Shown: piece by piece, positions 42,546 through 55,087 of the stretch
Position numbering within the stretch: position 1 is the first letter of the stretch
Layout of the letters: each line of letters starts with the position of its first letter
Source of the DNA: Spongospora subterranea f. sp. subterranea
Taxonomy: Eukaryota > Endomyxa: Phytomyxea > Phytomyxea > Plasmodiophorida
Assembly (NCBI GenBank): GCA_049724395.1
Contig: JAUGWO010000022.1
Location: forward strand, 1-57,712
Length of the DNA: 57,712 bases
Direction: 5' to 3'
The notes under the pieces: model-generated
Databases searched by the model: none
What the model was told of the DNA's origin: nothing
Seen by the model: the letters and a program-made list of their open reading frames with translations, nothing else
Made by a program: the position numbers and the translations under genes

Positions 42546-42860
42546 ATGGGTGATAATCATCGAATTATCTTTTTCCCAAGGTGGCAGTCAGTAATACTTT
42601 CTAATGAACAAAACCTACTTGTTGCCAATCCCATCACCAGCGTAAGCAAAGAATTGGTCGCAATGCAGTTCAATCCACTTAACGGATATATGTCTCTCCA
42701 AGGCTTTGATAAACGACGAGAGGAAAGAAGTAGCTTTACTTTGTGGCTGTGGCGTTCAATCGACGATTTGAGATTGATTTTATTCATCAAGTCTCACATT
42801 TCCGGTGCTTTGTTGTATTCGATATTGCCATTGAATATTATAAGGATAGCTATATTTTAG
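42546..42860 (+). other. open frame cut off by a transposon end
   Basis: 104 codons from ATG 42546, including ILSNEQNLLVANPITS and MQFNPLNGYMSLQGFDKRRE; its stop (TAG) lies in the first bases of the transposon at 42855. The composition looks protein-like, but no family is recognised. It may be a truncated host exon or part of an unrecognised repeat. Confidence 0.3.
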
Positions 42861-45800
42861 TGTGTACACACTCATGACACACTCAGAGGCCACGCACAAT
42901 TACACACTCAAAATCTGAAATCCAAAGAGCCACCGTGGAACGTACACACTCAAAACGGAGCTTTCTGTTGTCACGTTTTTGTCAAGGGCGGCGTGCTCTT
43001 CTACGATGGAATAGCGAAGACAAAACTTCACTGGCATCATGCAAATCAACTCACCTTACCCATCATTTACCCCTCGTTAACCAGCTATCATTGCATATAC
43101 GTGAATTTTCGCATAGAATTTAGATCTGTGCATCTACAATGGCACAAAGATCACAACGTTGATCATTTTATCAAGTTAAGAGCCTTAATGCGCAATTCTT
43201 TTCGGTGAATCGACTGGATGCATTCCATGTCACAATGGAAGGAGAGCTTCTGCTTCCAATAACGCTTTACATTCGTGACCTTGGTCACTAACAACCTCTG
43301 GGCATCTCGAGATATAGCTTTGTTGCATCCAGAACATTTCGGTACTGGGCCTTTGTTGGCGACGTGAACAATTCGAATATCAGTTGGATACGCATCTGTC
43401 TTAGGAGAAAATGGATGAGCAAGCTCATGTGATGGTTTTGTTGGTTCGACGACCTGTTTCGTACTGCTTCCCCGTTTACGATACCATAGCTGGTTAACGA
43501 GGTAACCGTCGGGTAAGGTAACTTCATATGCAAGATGCCAGCGAAGTTTCCTCTTCGCCATTCCATCGTAGAAGAGCACGCCTCAAAAACGTGACAACAA
43601 AAATGAGCTCCGTTTCCATAGATAATCGCACCAAGTGCATATTCCATTGTCCCAAAGCTCAGCACTCGCGCTGGTAGATGATATTTAGCATCAGTATCTC
43701 TTTCCTAGTGCTCAAGACAGTTTAAAATAAGAAGTTTGGGGGAGATTTTGCGTCCAGGTTTTCAGAGTGTCGAATGCGACCGCAAACATAAACGTTATCC
43801 ATTTCTGTCTCTTCGGTGTCAATAAACAGATTGGACTTGAGTTGGAACATACATTCTCCAAATTCTGTTAGGGCTGCAGATTTAATAATTTGACCGCAAT
43901 CCTCTGGAATGGGTACTCAAGACGCGTCAAAATCGGCTTGGGTGAACTGGCGAGGGTTTCTGGCCACAATATGACGGTATCGTTTGGATTTGGTGTATTG
44001 CGGCCTTGGGCAACAGAGGTGACTGGCACGCTGATGAAACTGTTGCTTCAAAGTTACCAATTCGGGAAGATGATCCAGATATGCAGAGTCAACATCTTGC
44101 ATTAAGTCGTGAAGTGTCCCATCATTCGGAATTTTGGGAACTTTGATGCACCATAACCATCTTGCTTTAGCGTAATCCCCTGCCGTTATCTGATCCAAAG
44201 ACGTATGAAGGATTGAACAGACATTACTTGGAGTACTATCAGCAAGAAGATTCGCTTCATCGAAACATTGAAGAAGGTAAAACGCCATGAGAGAAGTGAC
44301 CAAAAGGGCACGTATTGGTAGCTTGAAACCCTTGATATTCAAAGACGGTATTCCAAACGATGACCAATCGACGTCGTTGCCTAACTTAGGAATTTTATTG
44401 CGAGAACCTGGTGGCCTTCCATTAGCTTTACTTGTGATAACAAGCTCGTTTGAAGTATCCGGAGCTCGACCATCATTTTGGAAAAACTTCTTCCTCTTCT
44501 TACAGGATTGATAACGTATTGGCATACCCCTTGAAGCACGCTCGTAGTCCATTTCGATGTTTTGCACAAACCGAACTGTATGATCGAGCACTTGGGCGAC
44601 TGATAGTTTTTTTTAGGTGAAGCTCGTTGAAAGACCCCGCCGAGACTCTCTTGCGCGTTAGTATCTTTACTGATCGAGCCATTTGCGGGAATAGACAATA
44701 ATGCTGGGAATATAAACTTTCCTCTTGCAGGATGTAAATACCATGCTAGCCATTTTTTGATTTTCGGGTATTCGATTTGTAGTTCTTTTGCAAGCTGGTG
44801 AAAAGAGGCGTTCGAATGGTCTGGAGATAGCAACTCCAGTGCCTTAACGTAAAATGACATTTCCTTCTCAGGAGTGACAATGGCACCATTTCGACGCACC
44901 CCTGGTTAGAGATCTTTTGAAATGAACTTCGCAAAACCTATAAATCTTTTCAAGTGGCAGTGGCTGAAACTCTGGGATCATGAAATGGTCTCGTATAGCA
45001 AGTTCAAATCCCACCCGCTCAGCATCAGAGAAGTCGCACGTCATCCCAGGAAAACCCTCCAGGAATTCGTCCAAATTGTGAAATGCGAATGATTGCAGTA
45101 AGACTAAAAAGTGAGCCTTGTAGTGATACTGTGATTTGTCAAACATTATTGATATAACCAGAGGAATAGTTCTTTGAATTATTGGGCAATATGCGCTGGT
45201 GAACGTTACGTTTACCTCCTCAAAATGAATATCCTGAACGAATCCGTGCACTGAGTTGGTTTGCATACTGCTTTCTAAATCAAATGCTCTAGTTTTCATG
45301 AACTCGGTTTGGATCGAGACATGCCCGTTGACCGACGTTATAGACGACGAAAGTATAATAGTCTTATCAGGGCTCATTTGCTTCTCGAACGATGCCAATA
45401 CTTCAAGGGTAGTTTTCGGGGACGCTTGTTGAAGAATATTTCTTCGCATATTGGCAGTCCGGTCAAGGTTCGAAAATACTGGATGAAGGATAGCTACCGA
45501 GGCTCGAGTAGCTGATCTAACTATCAGCTTTTTGGAGGGATCTCCGGGGCAACTAGAGCAATATCCCTAAATTTTGTCCTTGCTTCCATATTTGGTCGTA
45601 TCGCATGCGGTTTCGCATGGTGATGTATTCCACGATGATAAATGTGTACAGCATGTTCATCGTCAACTAATTTTAACGTTACGTTGCATGCCCAATGGAT
45701 CAATTCCACATCGTGGACGATACAAAGCTCCTTTGCTGGCAAAGGTTCAGCGCCACGTAATGACGTCTGGGAAGCCGCGGCCGTTCAACATAATCACACT

Positions 45801-46512
45801 GTGGACATTTATAAACGCCCCAAACACGATATAGATAAGCACGACGAGGGCCATTTCTGGCTTTGTTATGGCTATACACAGCCATTGCCCAACCAACGCT
45901 GCGAGATTCGATCACACTATCAGAAACGTGTTTGGATAACTCATAATGAACGTCTCCATTCGGCCATTCGGGTGTAGACTGATGGTTATAGCCTTCAGGT
46001 GCCTCTGCAGCTATCTCTGGAGAAAGGCTGGTAGAAATAGACTGAAGTTCATGAAAGCTGGATTCTTGAGCTGGAACATCCGTTACTTTCAGAGAGGCTT
46101 GGATTCTTTATCTTTTCATAGGGGTGCAAACTAAGCCTGTTTCCATCAAGAGTGTGCTGTAATGATCGACCATCCTGCATGTGAGAAATTTCACAGGGGT
46201 CTGACAGACCGACTCAGACTGGGCGTTATTCTCACGGATGTGCTGCATCAAATCATCCTGCATATGTGACGTTGGCCCACAAGAAAGTATCTGTTGAATC
46301 AAACATTGGTCCACAGGTGGGCCAGACGAAGCCTGCAAAGCCATTTGACACAACCTGACCAGAAAGCTTTGTAATTCGGTCATTGCAGTGTGAGCTTGAG
46401 TGTGTAACTTTTTGAAGGTAACTCCGTGCGGTACTCATTGAGTGTGTAAACTGTACTCTATATGCAGTAGCAAAAATAGATTTGAGTGTGTAAAGTGTGT
46501 ACGACACTAAAA
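42855..46512. mobile_element. DNA transposon with terminal and subterminal inverted repeats
   Basis: The left end TTTTAGTGTGTACACACT (from 42855) matches the inverted right end TTTTAGTGTCGTACACACTT (to 46512). Three copies of TACACACTCA or a close variant sit within the first about 100 bp (42870, 42902, 42943), and three of GAGTGTGTA within the last about 120 bp (46396, 46440, 46484) in mirror orientation. The minus strand between them encodes a broken DDE-type transposase. No matching target duplication is visible in the immediate flanks. Confidence 0.75.
43163..45742 (-). pseudogene. DDE transposase of the 42855 element, frame-broken
   Basis: Minus-strand frames, right to left. 45524-45742 contains HIYHRGIHHHAKPHAI. 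44868-45449 contains YKAHFLVLLQSFAFHNLDEF, then MTCDFSDAERVGFELAI and FCEVHFKRSLTRG, which resembles Mutator-like (MULE) transposase cores where a catalytic Asp is followed by a (G/F)C.VHF.R motif. 44381-44899 and 43917-44591 continue a helical C-terminal part. 43163-43579 ends in a Cys-rich zinc-binding stretch (KCSGCNKAISRDAQRLL ... FHCDMEC). Frames change at least twice between these segments, so the copy is inactive. The MULE assignment is tentative. Confidence 0.55.
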
Positions 46513-46569
46513 TCAGGGGACTCTCAAATAAACACTCCTCTTAAAGGCCTAGTCCGAAACACAGTTTTG

Positions 46570-47890
46570 TGGCAAGTTGTATTCGGCGAAAGGCGTTCGT
46601 CATGACCCAGCTCGCATTGCAGGCATCATGGATCTTCCACTGCCATCCACCGCATCCGATTTACTCCAGTTTCTTTGTTCCATCAATTGGCTCCGATCAA
46701 GCATGGTCCAATTCAGTGCTTTGGTCCAGCTGCTCCAAGTTTTACTGCAGTCATGTTTGTCGCTTACCTCACGACGTACCTCTCAGGAGGCGACAAAAAT
46801 ATCTCTTGGTCATCTTTGGACTGAGCAGCACTCGGAGTGCTGGTCGAATATCCGTTCCGCGTTACACAATATTGTTCAGCTCGCTCATTTACCATCAGAT
46901 TTCATTGTTAATTTTTTTAGTGACGCGAGCGATAAAGCCTGGGCCGTTGTTGTCACGCAGACTCATCCGGACCAAGACTCACTTCCCATTCATGAACGCG
47001 ACCATGAACCTCTGGCCTTCCTCAGTGCCATTTCTAAAGGCTCGCAAGTTCATTGGTCCACAGTGGAAAAGGAAGCCTTTGCCATCGTGGAAGGCGTCTC
47101 GAAACTTGATTACCTCTTGACTCTGGATCGCGGATTTCACTTGTTCACCGATCATCCAAACCTTGTTTATATTTTTGATCCAATCTCACAAGGCGTTTCC
47201 AAGCGGGCCAGCCTCGATCCTCTTTCTCGTTGATCTCTTCGGATGAGCTCAGTTCCAAACTGCATCATTCACTATATTTCTGGCTCCGATAACGTGTGGG
47301 CGGATCAACTGACTCGATGGGCGTCTCCGTCGCATACCGCTGTCGTCAGCCGCCGCGTCACAATGGCCACAGCTGCGCAAGCCATTCTCTACGCTGATGA
47401 CGTCGTGTGGCCGGACCACAAAACGATTCTCTCTTCGCAATCGTACATTCGCTTTCCGTTCCGAATCATTCTTCGCCCGATGCGTCGTCACTCTTTCACC
47501 ATTTGTCGGGAGCCATTTGGATCCCGTCACTTGACTTATCATTACGAACCTGCATTTGCGTTATTGGTCACATGGGCGTAGGTGGTCATCGGGACATGGA
47601 GTCAACCTTGGTGATTATTACAAAGTATTTTTTCTGGCAGGATCTCAAGGCGGATGTCATTCGATTCATCAATCGGTGCATTCATTGTCTTTCGTGTAAA
47701 GGGCCTGTGCGCATACCTCGTCCTCTGGGATCCGCCATCGATGCGGATTCCCCTCATCAAGTTCTGCATTTTGATTACCTGTATATCCGACAGCCGGGTC
47801 CAAATTCATCCCATCAATATCGGTATGTTTTGGGCCTCATGGGATGATGATTCGACCTATGTACAGCTCTCCGCTTCAGTCCAAGCTACA
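46570..47890 (+). mobile_element. Ty3/gypsy fossil: RT end, RNase H, integrase start
   Basis: Plus-strand text: GVRHDPARIAGIMDLPLP (end of RT), WSTVEKEAFAIVEGVSKLDY and HLFTDHPNLVYIFDP (RNase H), then INRCIHCLSCKGPVRIPRPL and HFDYLYIRQPG (integrase zinc region and start of core). Closely related to the minus-strand element at 55088-57364. A broken element that continues into the miniature LTR elements. Confidence 0.8.
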
Positions 47891-48300
47891 ATGTTAGGAA
47901 CAGCGCCCGAGATACACAGTTACCAACTGACCCAAAAAGTACTATGATGACGCAAGGCCATCATTCTCAGGTCCTTATATACCTAAGACTTTTGGATCAT
48001 GACAGTATCCCCCGTTTAGGAGCACCCCCATGACCTTCCAGCCCCCGTGCGACTTCCTAGATCATCCTCTGACTGGTGAGCATACAAACAGAGACGAACA
48101 AAGAGGAGAGAGACGAACAGGAGGAGAGAGACGAAGAACTCCAGTCAGGCGGGGAGGTCAGCCCAAGAAAGGTATTAAAGGCAACCCCCATGCCGGTTAC
48201 ATGTAAGCCGCGAGCGACCCCAATAATGCTGTGAACATTAGAGGAATCGAACACGCGACCTTGATAGCCATCATTCTGCTAGGAACTGAACAGGGGATGC
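47891..48300 (-). mobile_element. miniature LTR element (TRIM-like), partial copy
   Basis: One terminal repeat (47891-48006, ends TGTTAGGAAC and GGATCATGACA) followed by about 290 bp of non-coding internal sequence that is the inverted counterpart of 48414-48668. The internal part includes a tRNA-like stretch at 48228-48262 (reads GTGTTCGATTCC on the minus strand). The second terminal repeat is reduced to a few bases. A fossil. Confidence 0.6.
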
Positions 48301-48304
48301 TTGT

Positions 48305-48790
48305 CATGATCCAAAAGTCTTAGGTATATAAGGACCCTGGAATGATGACCTTGTGCCATCATAGTACCTTTTGGTCAGTTGGTAACTGTGTATCTCGGGC
48401 GCAGTTCCTAACAGTATGATGGCTATCAAGGTCATGAGATCGATTTCCTTAGTGTTCACAGCATTTTGGGGTCACTCGGAAGGCTTACATGTAGATGGCA
48501 TAGGTTGCCTTATATACCTTTCGTGGTCAGACTTCCCCGCCTGAGCTGGATTGTTTCGTCTTCTTCCTTCTCTCTCAACTGTCTTATATCGTTTCTATGC
48601 TCACCAGTCAGAGGATAATCTAGGAAGTCGCACGGGGGCTGGAAGGTCATGGGGGTCGCTCCTAAACAGGGGGATACTGTCATGATCCAAAAGTCTTAGG
48701 TTCATCAAGGACCCGAGAATGATGGCCTTGTGCCATCATAACCTTTTGGGTCAGTTGGTAACTGTGTATCTCGGGCGCAGTTCCTAACAG
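48305..48790 (+). mobile_element. miniature LTR element (TRIM-like)
   Basis: Direct terminal repeats at about 48305-48414 and 48669-48790, both starting TGTCATGATCC and ending GTTCCTAACA, enclose about 255 bp without coding capacity. A purine-rich AACAGGGGGATAC lies just before the right repeat, as expected of a polypurine tract. Flanks ATGCT and GTGCT approximate a 5-bp target duplication. Size and lack of genes fit TRIMs. It sits in gypsy integrase DNA. Confidence 0.65.
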
Positions 48791-50257
<1,467 letters not shown>

Positions 50258-50480
50258 TTTTCGGATCACCTGATGCGTGAATCTCCGTTTGTCACTAATA
50301 CAATCCTTTTTTTCCATCCTACTCGGGACCGGAAAAACACTACAGTAATTTTCCTTTCAGTCCCTTGCAGTTCAGTACTTGGTGTTCAATTGTCTCTTTC
50401 TCCGTTTTGCGATGCCTGCATATACTGCTCGCTTCCATATTGAGATTTTTCAGGTGTTGCCGTGTGCTTGCATGTCCTGT
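50258..50480. other. short spacer between gypsy and LINE fragments
   Basis: About 220 bp with no recognised coding. It is probably the 3' flank of the LINE fragment that follows on the minus strand. Confidence 0.4.
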
Positions 50481-51206
50481 TCACGCTCGGTTTAGGAACG
50501 GGGTCACTGGTTCACGCTTCCTTTCGTTTAACGTCATTTTACTTTCAAATTTGTCTCTGTTTGGGTATCCTTTGAATTTGCTAGTGCTTACGTTTTCTTT
50601 GATGTAAGAATCAAGATTTTCTGTTTTTTTTTTCCTGAGGTGCAATTTGAATGATGATATAAAAGGATCATGCTGTATCTCATCGCCGTCGTTTGAAGCT
50701 TGTTTTGCTAACTCGTCTATCTCTGTGCTGTGTCCTATGGTGATTTTCGTTTCTTCGCTATTGTCATTTTTTCCCACATGACTCGGGATAAAGTGTATAT
50801 CCACCGTATTGTCTTGTGTTAACTGTGTAATTTTGGCGGCACACTCCGCTACAATAGCGTTTACTCTCTTTGGCTTTATCGGTAGTGACTTTAGTTGACT
50901 CATCACGATAATGAATCAGTCATTATATGGATCTTTCTTTCTTTATAGTCCTGTTCTATTGCTATATCCAGTCCACTATTCAGTGCAATGATCTCACATT
51001 CATATGATGATGTCACTTCTATTCCTAGTTTAACACCAGTTATTTACCATTTCACTAGGCTCATCGTTCTCATCTCTATTCGTATAATCAATTAGTAGAG
51101 CTGCTGCTCCTCCTCCTTTATCCTTGTTAAAACTTCCATCTGTCCATAATTCTATATCAGGGTTTTTAGGGAGTAGTTTTCCTATTTTGTGCTTTTTAAT
51201 TGCCTT
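50481..51206 (-). mobile_element. LINE fragment with RNase H
   Basis: Minus-strand text DIELWTDGSFNKDKGGGAAA (51080-51140) is the first RNase H strand with its catalytic Asp. RVNAIVAECAAKITQ and DIHFIPSHVGK near 50770-50870 match the LINE at 35047-35754. It is interrupted between these parts, and its upstream side is cut by the LTR at 51207. Only the 3' end is present. Confidence 0.7.
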
Positions 51207-51462
51207 TGTGCCAACTTGCCGTGTAAGTTGAGTTCGGACTTCTATCGCTTTTGTCAATCAATCAATTCTGTATTATTCTTCCTTCTCTTCCGACAGACCT
51301 CTCTCGCAGGTTCCGCAGTCCGTGACGCATCTCTTCCAGTGACACGGCCTTTGCTTCAGTCATGGTCCTGCCGCCTTACTGGTGGTCACGCCGTCTTCTT
51401 AGTTATTGCCTTCTGCAGGGAATATGTGCATTCGTTAGTCATGTGAATACATAATTGATACA
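51207..51462 (-). repeat. gypsy LTR
   Basis: 256 bp, on the minus strand starting TGTATCAATTATG and ending GTTGGCACA, nearly identical to 57365-57616. On its right a purine-rich GAGGGGAA (minus strand) directly precedes the LTR start, the normal place for a polypurine tract. It lies inside the LINE RNase H frame. Confidence 0.8.
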
Positions 51463-51945
51463 TTCCCCTCCTTGAAAATTTGACTTCTGTTGTAACCGCT
51501 TCTGTACAAAAGTTGTACCTTCTGATAGTTGACTTCGGAATATCGCATTAAAAAACCCAGTGGGAAAAAGCATGACTCCCAACAATCAACTCTTCTTTGT
51601 AATAAACGCAAAAACATCTTCTTTCAGAACATGGTCTTCTGAAATTAACTTCTTGGCATAATTTGCTACTAGCCCTGGTACGTCAGTGTTGAGATGTTCC
51701 AGATTTTCCCAGGAATTATCTGCTTTCAGTAAATCCTTTCCATTCAACCAGCAGCTGAATTTGCCCAAAACATATCGATATTGATGAGATGAATTCGGAC
51801 CCGGCTGTCGGATATACAGGTAATCAAAATGCAGAACTTGATGAGGGGAATCCGCATGGATGGCGGATCCCAGAGGACGAGGTATGCGCACAGGCCCTTT
51901 GCAGGAAAGACAATGAATGCACCGATTGATGAACCGAATGACATC
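51463..51945 (-). mobile_element. gypsy fossil: integrase to chromodomain end
   Basis: Minus-strand text includes INRCIHCLSCKGPVRIPRPL followed by a chromodomain-tail-like LKADNSWENLEHLN. It is the 3' end of the gypsy element whose upstream half lies at 55088-57364, separated from it by the Penelope-like insertion. A broken fossil. Confidence 0.75.
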
Positions 51946-54900
51946 GCTTCTTTGGTCAACGCGACGACGACCAGAATGAACACCAACACACCGTGGCGGC
52001 ATCCGTGGACGCCATCTCGTTTCCAGTCGAAACGCTAGTCCCGGCGCCTATATCTGATTCGAATGTCGAATCTAGGCAGGACTTGTTTACGAAACGGAGT
52101 GGAGATTTTTCCCATGGATATACCACTTGATATGACCATAACTGTTCCAGTATGACTCATTCAGTGTTGAGTGATTTACAATGCAATTCACATATATACT
52201 AAACGTAAATACTTTACTTGCAATTTGCGTAAACACTGTCTGTGTTTGTTCGCTCTGACAATATTCATTCGCACGACCTGGTTTCGCCATTCAGCTCATC
52301 AGGCCGCCGCGTTGGTCGCCCTCTTCTTACGCGGTGGAGATCGCATCGAAGGGGCCCTGCTGGAAGCATGGATTCGGCTTTTCTGAGGTATCTTCTCGCA
52401 AGCGACGATTGTTAAGCGCCCCCGCTTGGAGGTATGGCGAGTTGAAGTTGACATTGACCTTGGTTTGGTTTGTGCGGTATCACCAGTGTCAAGTCAATTT
52501 GAACGCGATACTTCGATTGGGATGATCTCCTTCAGTATTCGTCGTTTTTTACCCTTCTTTAAATTAGAAAGGTAGCGTTTATCTCTGTTATTTGCGAGAT
52601 CCAGTTGTTGTCTGGCCGCTGAGTCGGATTCCTCCGACGCTGCTTTTAGCATACTCTTTGCTGCTACATTCAAAGCATCCATTGTGGTGCTACCTTTTTG
52701 GCTGTTATTTGAACATTGTGGAATTTCAATAACGGTTTAAAGTTATTTTGAAAAAATTCCATTTTTCGTGGGCCATTCTTGAATTATCAAGTGAATACCA
52801 GACCTTGTCATTTAAAGTTTTCCGTCTTTTCGATCAGCCAGTTGCGATCGGCAAATTTGTATCTGCATTGTGACCTGACTACCTTTTAGGGTAGCCAGAT
52901 TTTAAAAGACTTTTCTGAAATTCGAGCATAGCTGACTGATTTTTTTTTCAGTTTGGCAAGCCCTCAGCATACGTATTTGTTCTCCAGTGATCCAGCTAGT
53001 TTTAGTGGTCTCTGGTTTACGTCGCGTAGTGTGTGAATGTGTTATTCGCAGTTGGTTTCCTGAATGGTTTGAAATCCAATTGTCGTTTGATGCTGAACTT
53101 TTCGCCCAGGGATATGATCATATCCAAAAAGTTTACTTTATCATCAAACTGTTCCATGTTGAAGGTCAACATGTTGGCTTCATTTAGGTGGTCTGTGATG
53201 GCGTTTGCACTTTTCAGAGAGTCCACCGCGATAAGAATATCATCGCGATATCGTCTGTATAGAAACGATTTATGTACTTTCGGTACTTTAGGAAGAATGT
53301 GTTTCTCTAAAGCTACCAGGACAAGATCAGCGAAAATTCCAGAGGCGTTACCTCCCATTGCTGCTCCTTTGATTTGCTGGTACCAGTTTCCTTTAAATTG
53401 GAAATAGTTGTTAGTTAACACCCAGCGCATCAAATCAATATAGAATGGAATTTGGAATTCTTCGACACAATTTTTTTTAAATAATTGCGACGATATTGAG
53501 TCCTCTTTCTAGATCAATCGACGTATCTAGTGCGGTTACATCAATGGTAGCCAGTTTCACTGTCGACGAGTCGAACTTTTTTTGTTCGAGCTCTTGAATA
53601 AGTTCCAGTCTATCCGTTATGACCCATTTATGTTTTTTCAGGATCGGATATAGCTTGCGGTGCAGATATTTTGCAGCACAGGTTGTGTACCAGCTGTGAC
53701 TTGGAATTATAGGACGAATTCCGATTGGTGTTTTGTGAATTTTAGGCATCAAATAAATTAGAGGGGGCACTATTTTAGTGTCCTGCTCCTTGTACCAGAA
53801 TCTCACTTTGCTTTTGTACTTTGCACAAAATTGGGCCAATCCGCGTAGGATATCATATTTGGGACATTGTTCAATCCTTTGATATGTGTCTACGCTGTGT
53901 AAATGCTCTTCCAATTTTTTTCTCATACCATGATTTTTTCATGATAGTGAGTTCAGCATTTTTATCCGCTAGCTTGATGATAAGATCTCTAGCTTTAAGA
54001 AAGTCAATCAGTTTCTTTTGCGGATTTGTGTTTGAGTTGCTGTTGACATTTTTACAACAGGGATGCACAGAGTTCCGCTTGTTTGATATCAGCTTCCCAG
54101 AAAGATCCCCATAAATGGTTTGGGTCGCAATTTGCGAGTTTCTACTAGAAATGAAAATAATTTCTGCATTTCATGAAACATCTCTAGTGTTATTTTATTG
54201 GATCGTAATTTCTCATCTTGCTCTGATGTGAAGGCAGGGGGATAATCACTGGGGCTCATTTCTTCGCAAAGGATTTCGCTTTGCCTCTGCGTGTGTTCAC
54301 AGCAGAAACTGGCGCCGAGCCCTAAAAAATTATATATTGATTTAGGAATGTGGATTTTGCCAATGATATAAATTGGTGGTTTTCTAACCTGTCCAGTGGG
54401 GGTTGTTGGCTTTGGAGCTGACCTTTTACGTACTGATTTTGCAGTACGTGGCTCATGGGCCGTGAGGCTTTTTGGATTTAGCATGCTTCTCTTTAAGAGC
54501 TTCCGCTTCCAGAACTGCAGTGACTGTGGCTTGTTGTTTAACCCACTTGGCCATGCCTTCAGAAGTCAATGTGCTGATTGCCATTGACATTGTCTCGTTG
54601 TCGAATGCCTCCAACAAATTATTCTCTTCACTTTGTTTAAGAAGCAAAGATTTGATGGCGGCGTGGCTCAACTGGTCTTCTAACGAAGACTTTTGAGCTT
54701 TGAGGGCTTCGACGACCTCTGGTTTGATGAGCCTGTTTAAACTCTTCACAAGCTGCTGCTGTCTTTGACAGTAGCTTTGAAGTTCTCGCGGGAAGCGAGT
54801 ACAACATATAGCCTCTGAGCCAGGACTCATTCCAGGGAGGCGGGTTGACGTTGGGGCGTTCATCCCAACTCCCCTGGTTGTTCATCTCCACATCTGACCC

Positions 54901-55087
54901 TTCCGAAGCATACGCCTCGTTCTCCACTTCGGAGAGAGATCGTTCAATGGCGAACAAAGTCTTTACGATCGATGTGACCGCCGGGACTATCCCGTTGACT
55001 ATGATGAGAACAATCGAACGTAGGGGCACTGGGCACCCTACGAGGACGTTGTCGTTGACTTGCATCTCGCCAACGCTATCGCTTCTT
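51946..55087 (-). mobile_element. Penelope-like retroelement, copy B, with 56-bp flanking repeats
   Basis: Minus strand, right to left: an N-terminal region with coiled-coil-like text (near 54500-54780, LNRLIKPEVVEALKAQKSSL); a conserved lead-in LIIKLADKNAELTIMKKSWY (about 53910-53970); reverse transcriptase with PPLIYLMPKIHKTPIGIRPI, LATIDVTALDTSIDLERG, QIKGAAMGGNASGIFADLV and the catalytic YRRYRDDILIAV; then PFRKPTANNTFTHYA. A 62-codon frame (52494-52682, MDALNVAAKSML) lies downstream. No GIY-YIG endonuclease was seen. It is flanked by copies of a 56-bp gypsy sequence at 51890-51945 and 55088-55143. The element is interrupted in a few places. Confidence 0.75.
52494..52682 (-). CDS. small downstream frame of the Penelope-like element
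   Basis: A 62-residue frame beginning MDALNVAAKSMLKAASEESD and continuing with LDLANNRDKRYLSNLKKGKK. It is helical, acidic then strongly basic. The same frame is kept in copy A (from 7749) with mainly conservative replacements (Lys/Arg, Glu/Asp, Ser/Ala) and a one-codon length difference. It lies between the RT and the 3' end, where other Penelope-type elements may carry an endonuclease, but no GIY-YIG residues are visible. Function unknown. Confidence 0.4.
   Translation of the reverse strand: MDALNVAAKSMLKAASEESDSAARQQLDLANNRDKRYLSNLKKGKKRRILKEIIPIEVSRSN

Noticed and set aside
48228-48262. A functional tRNA gene
   Set aside because: A B-box-like string is present, but the flanking bases do not form a T-arm stem or an acceptor stem, and the copy at 48430-48450 is degraded.
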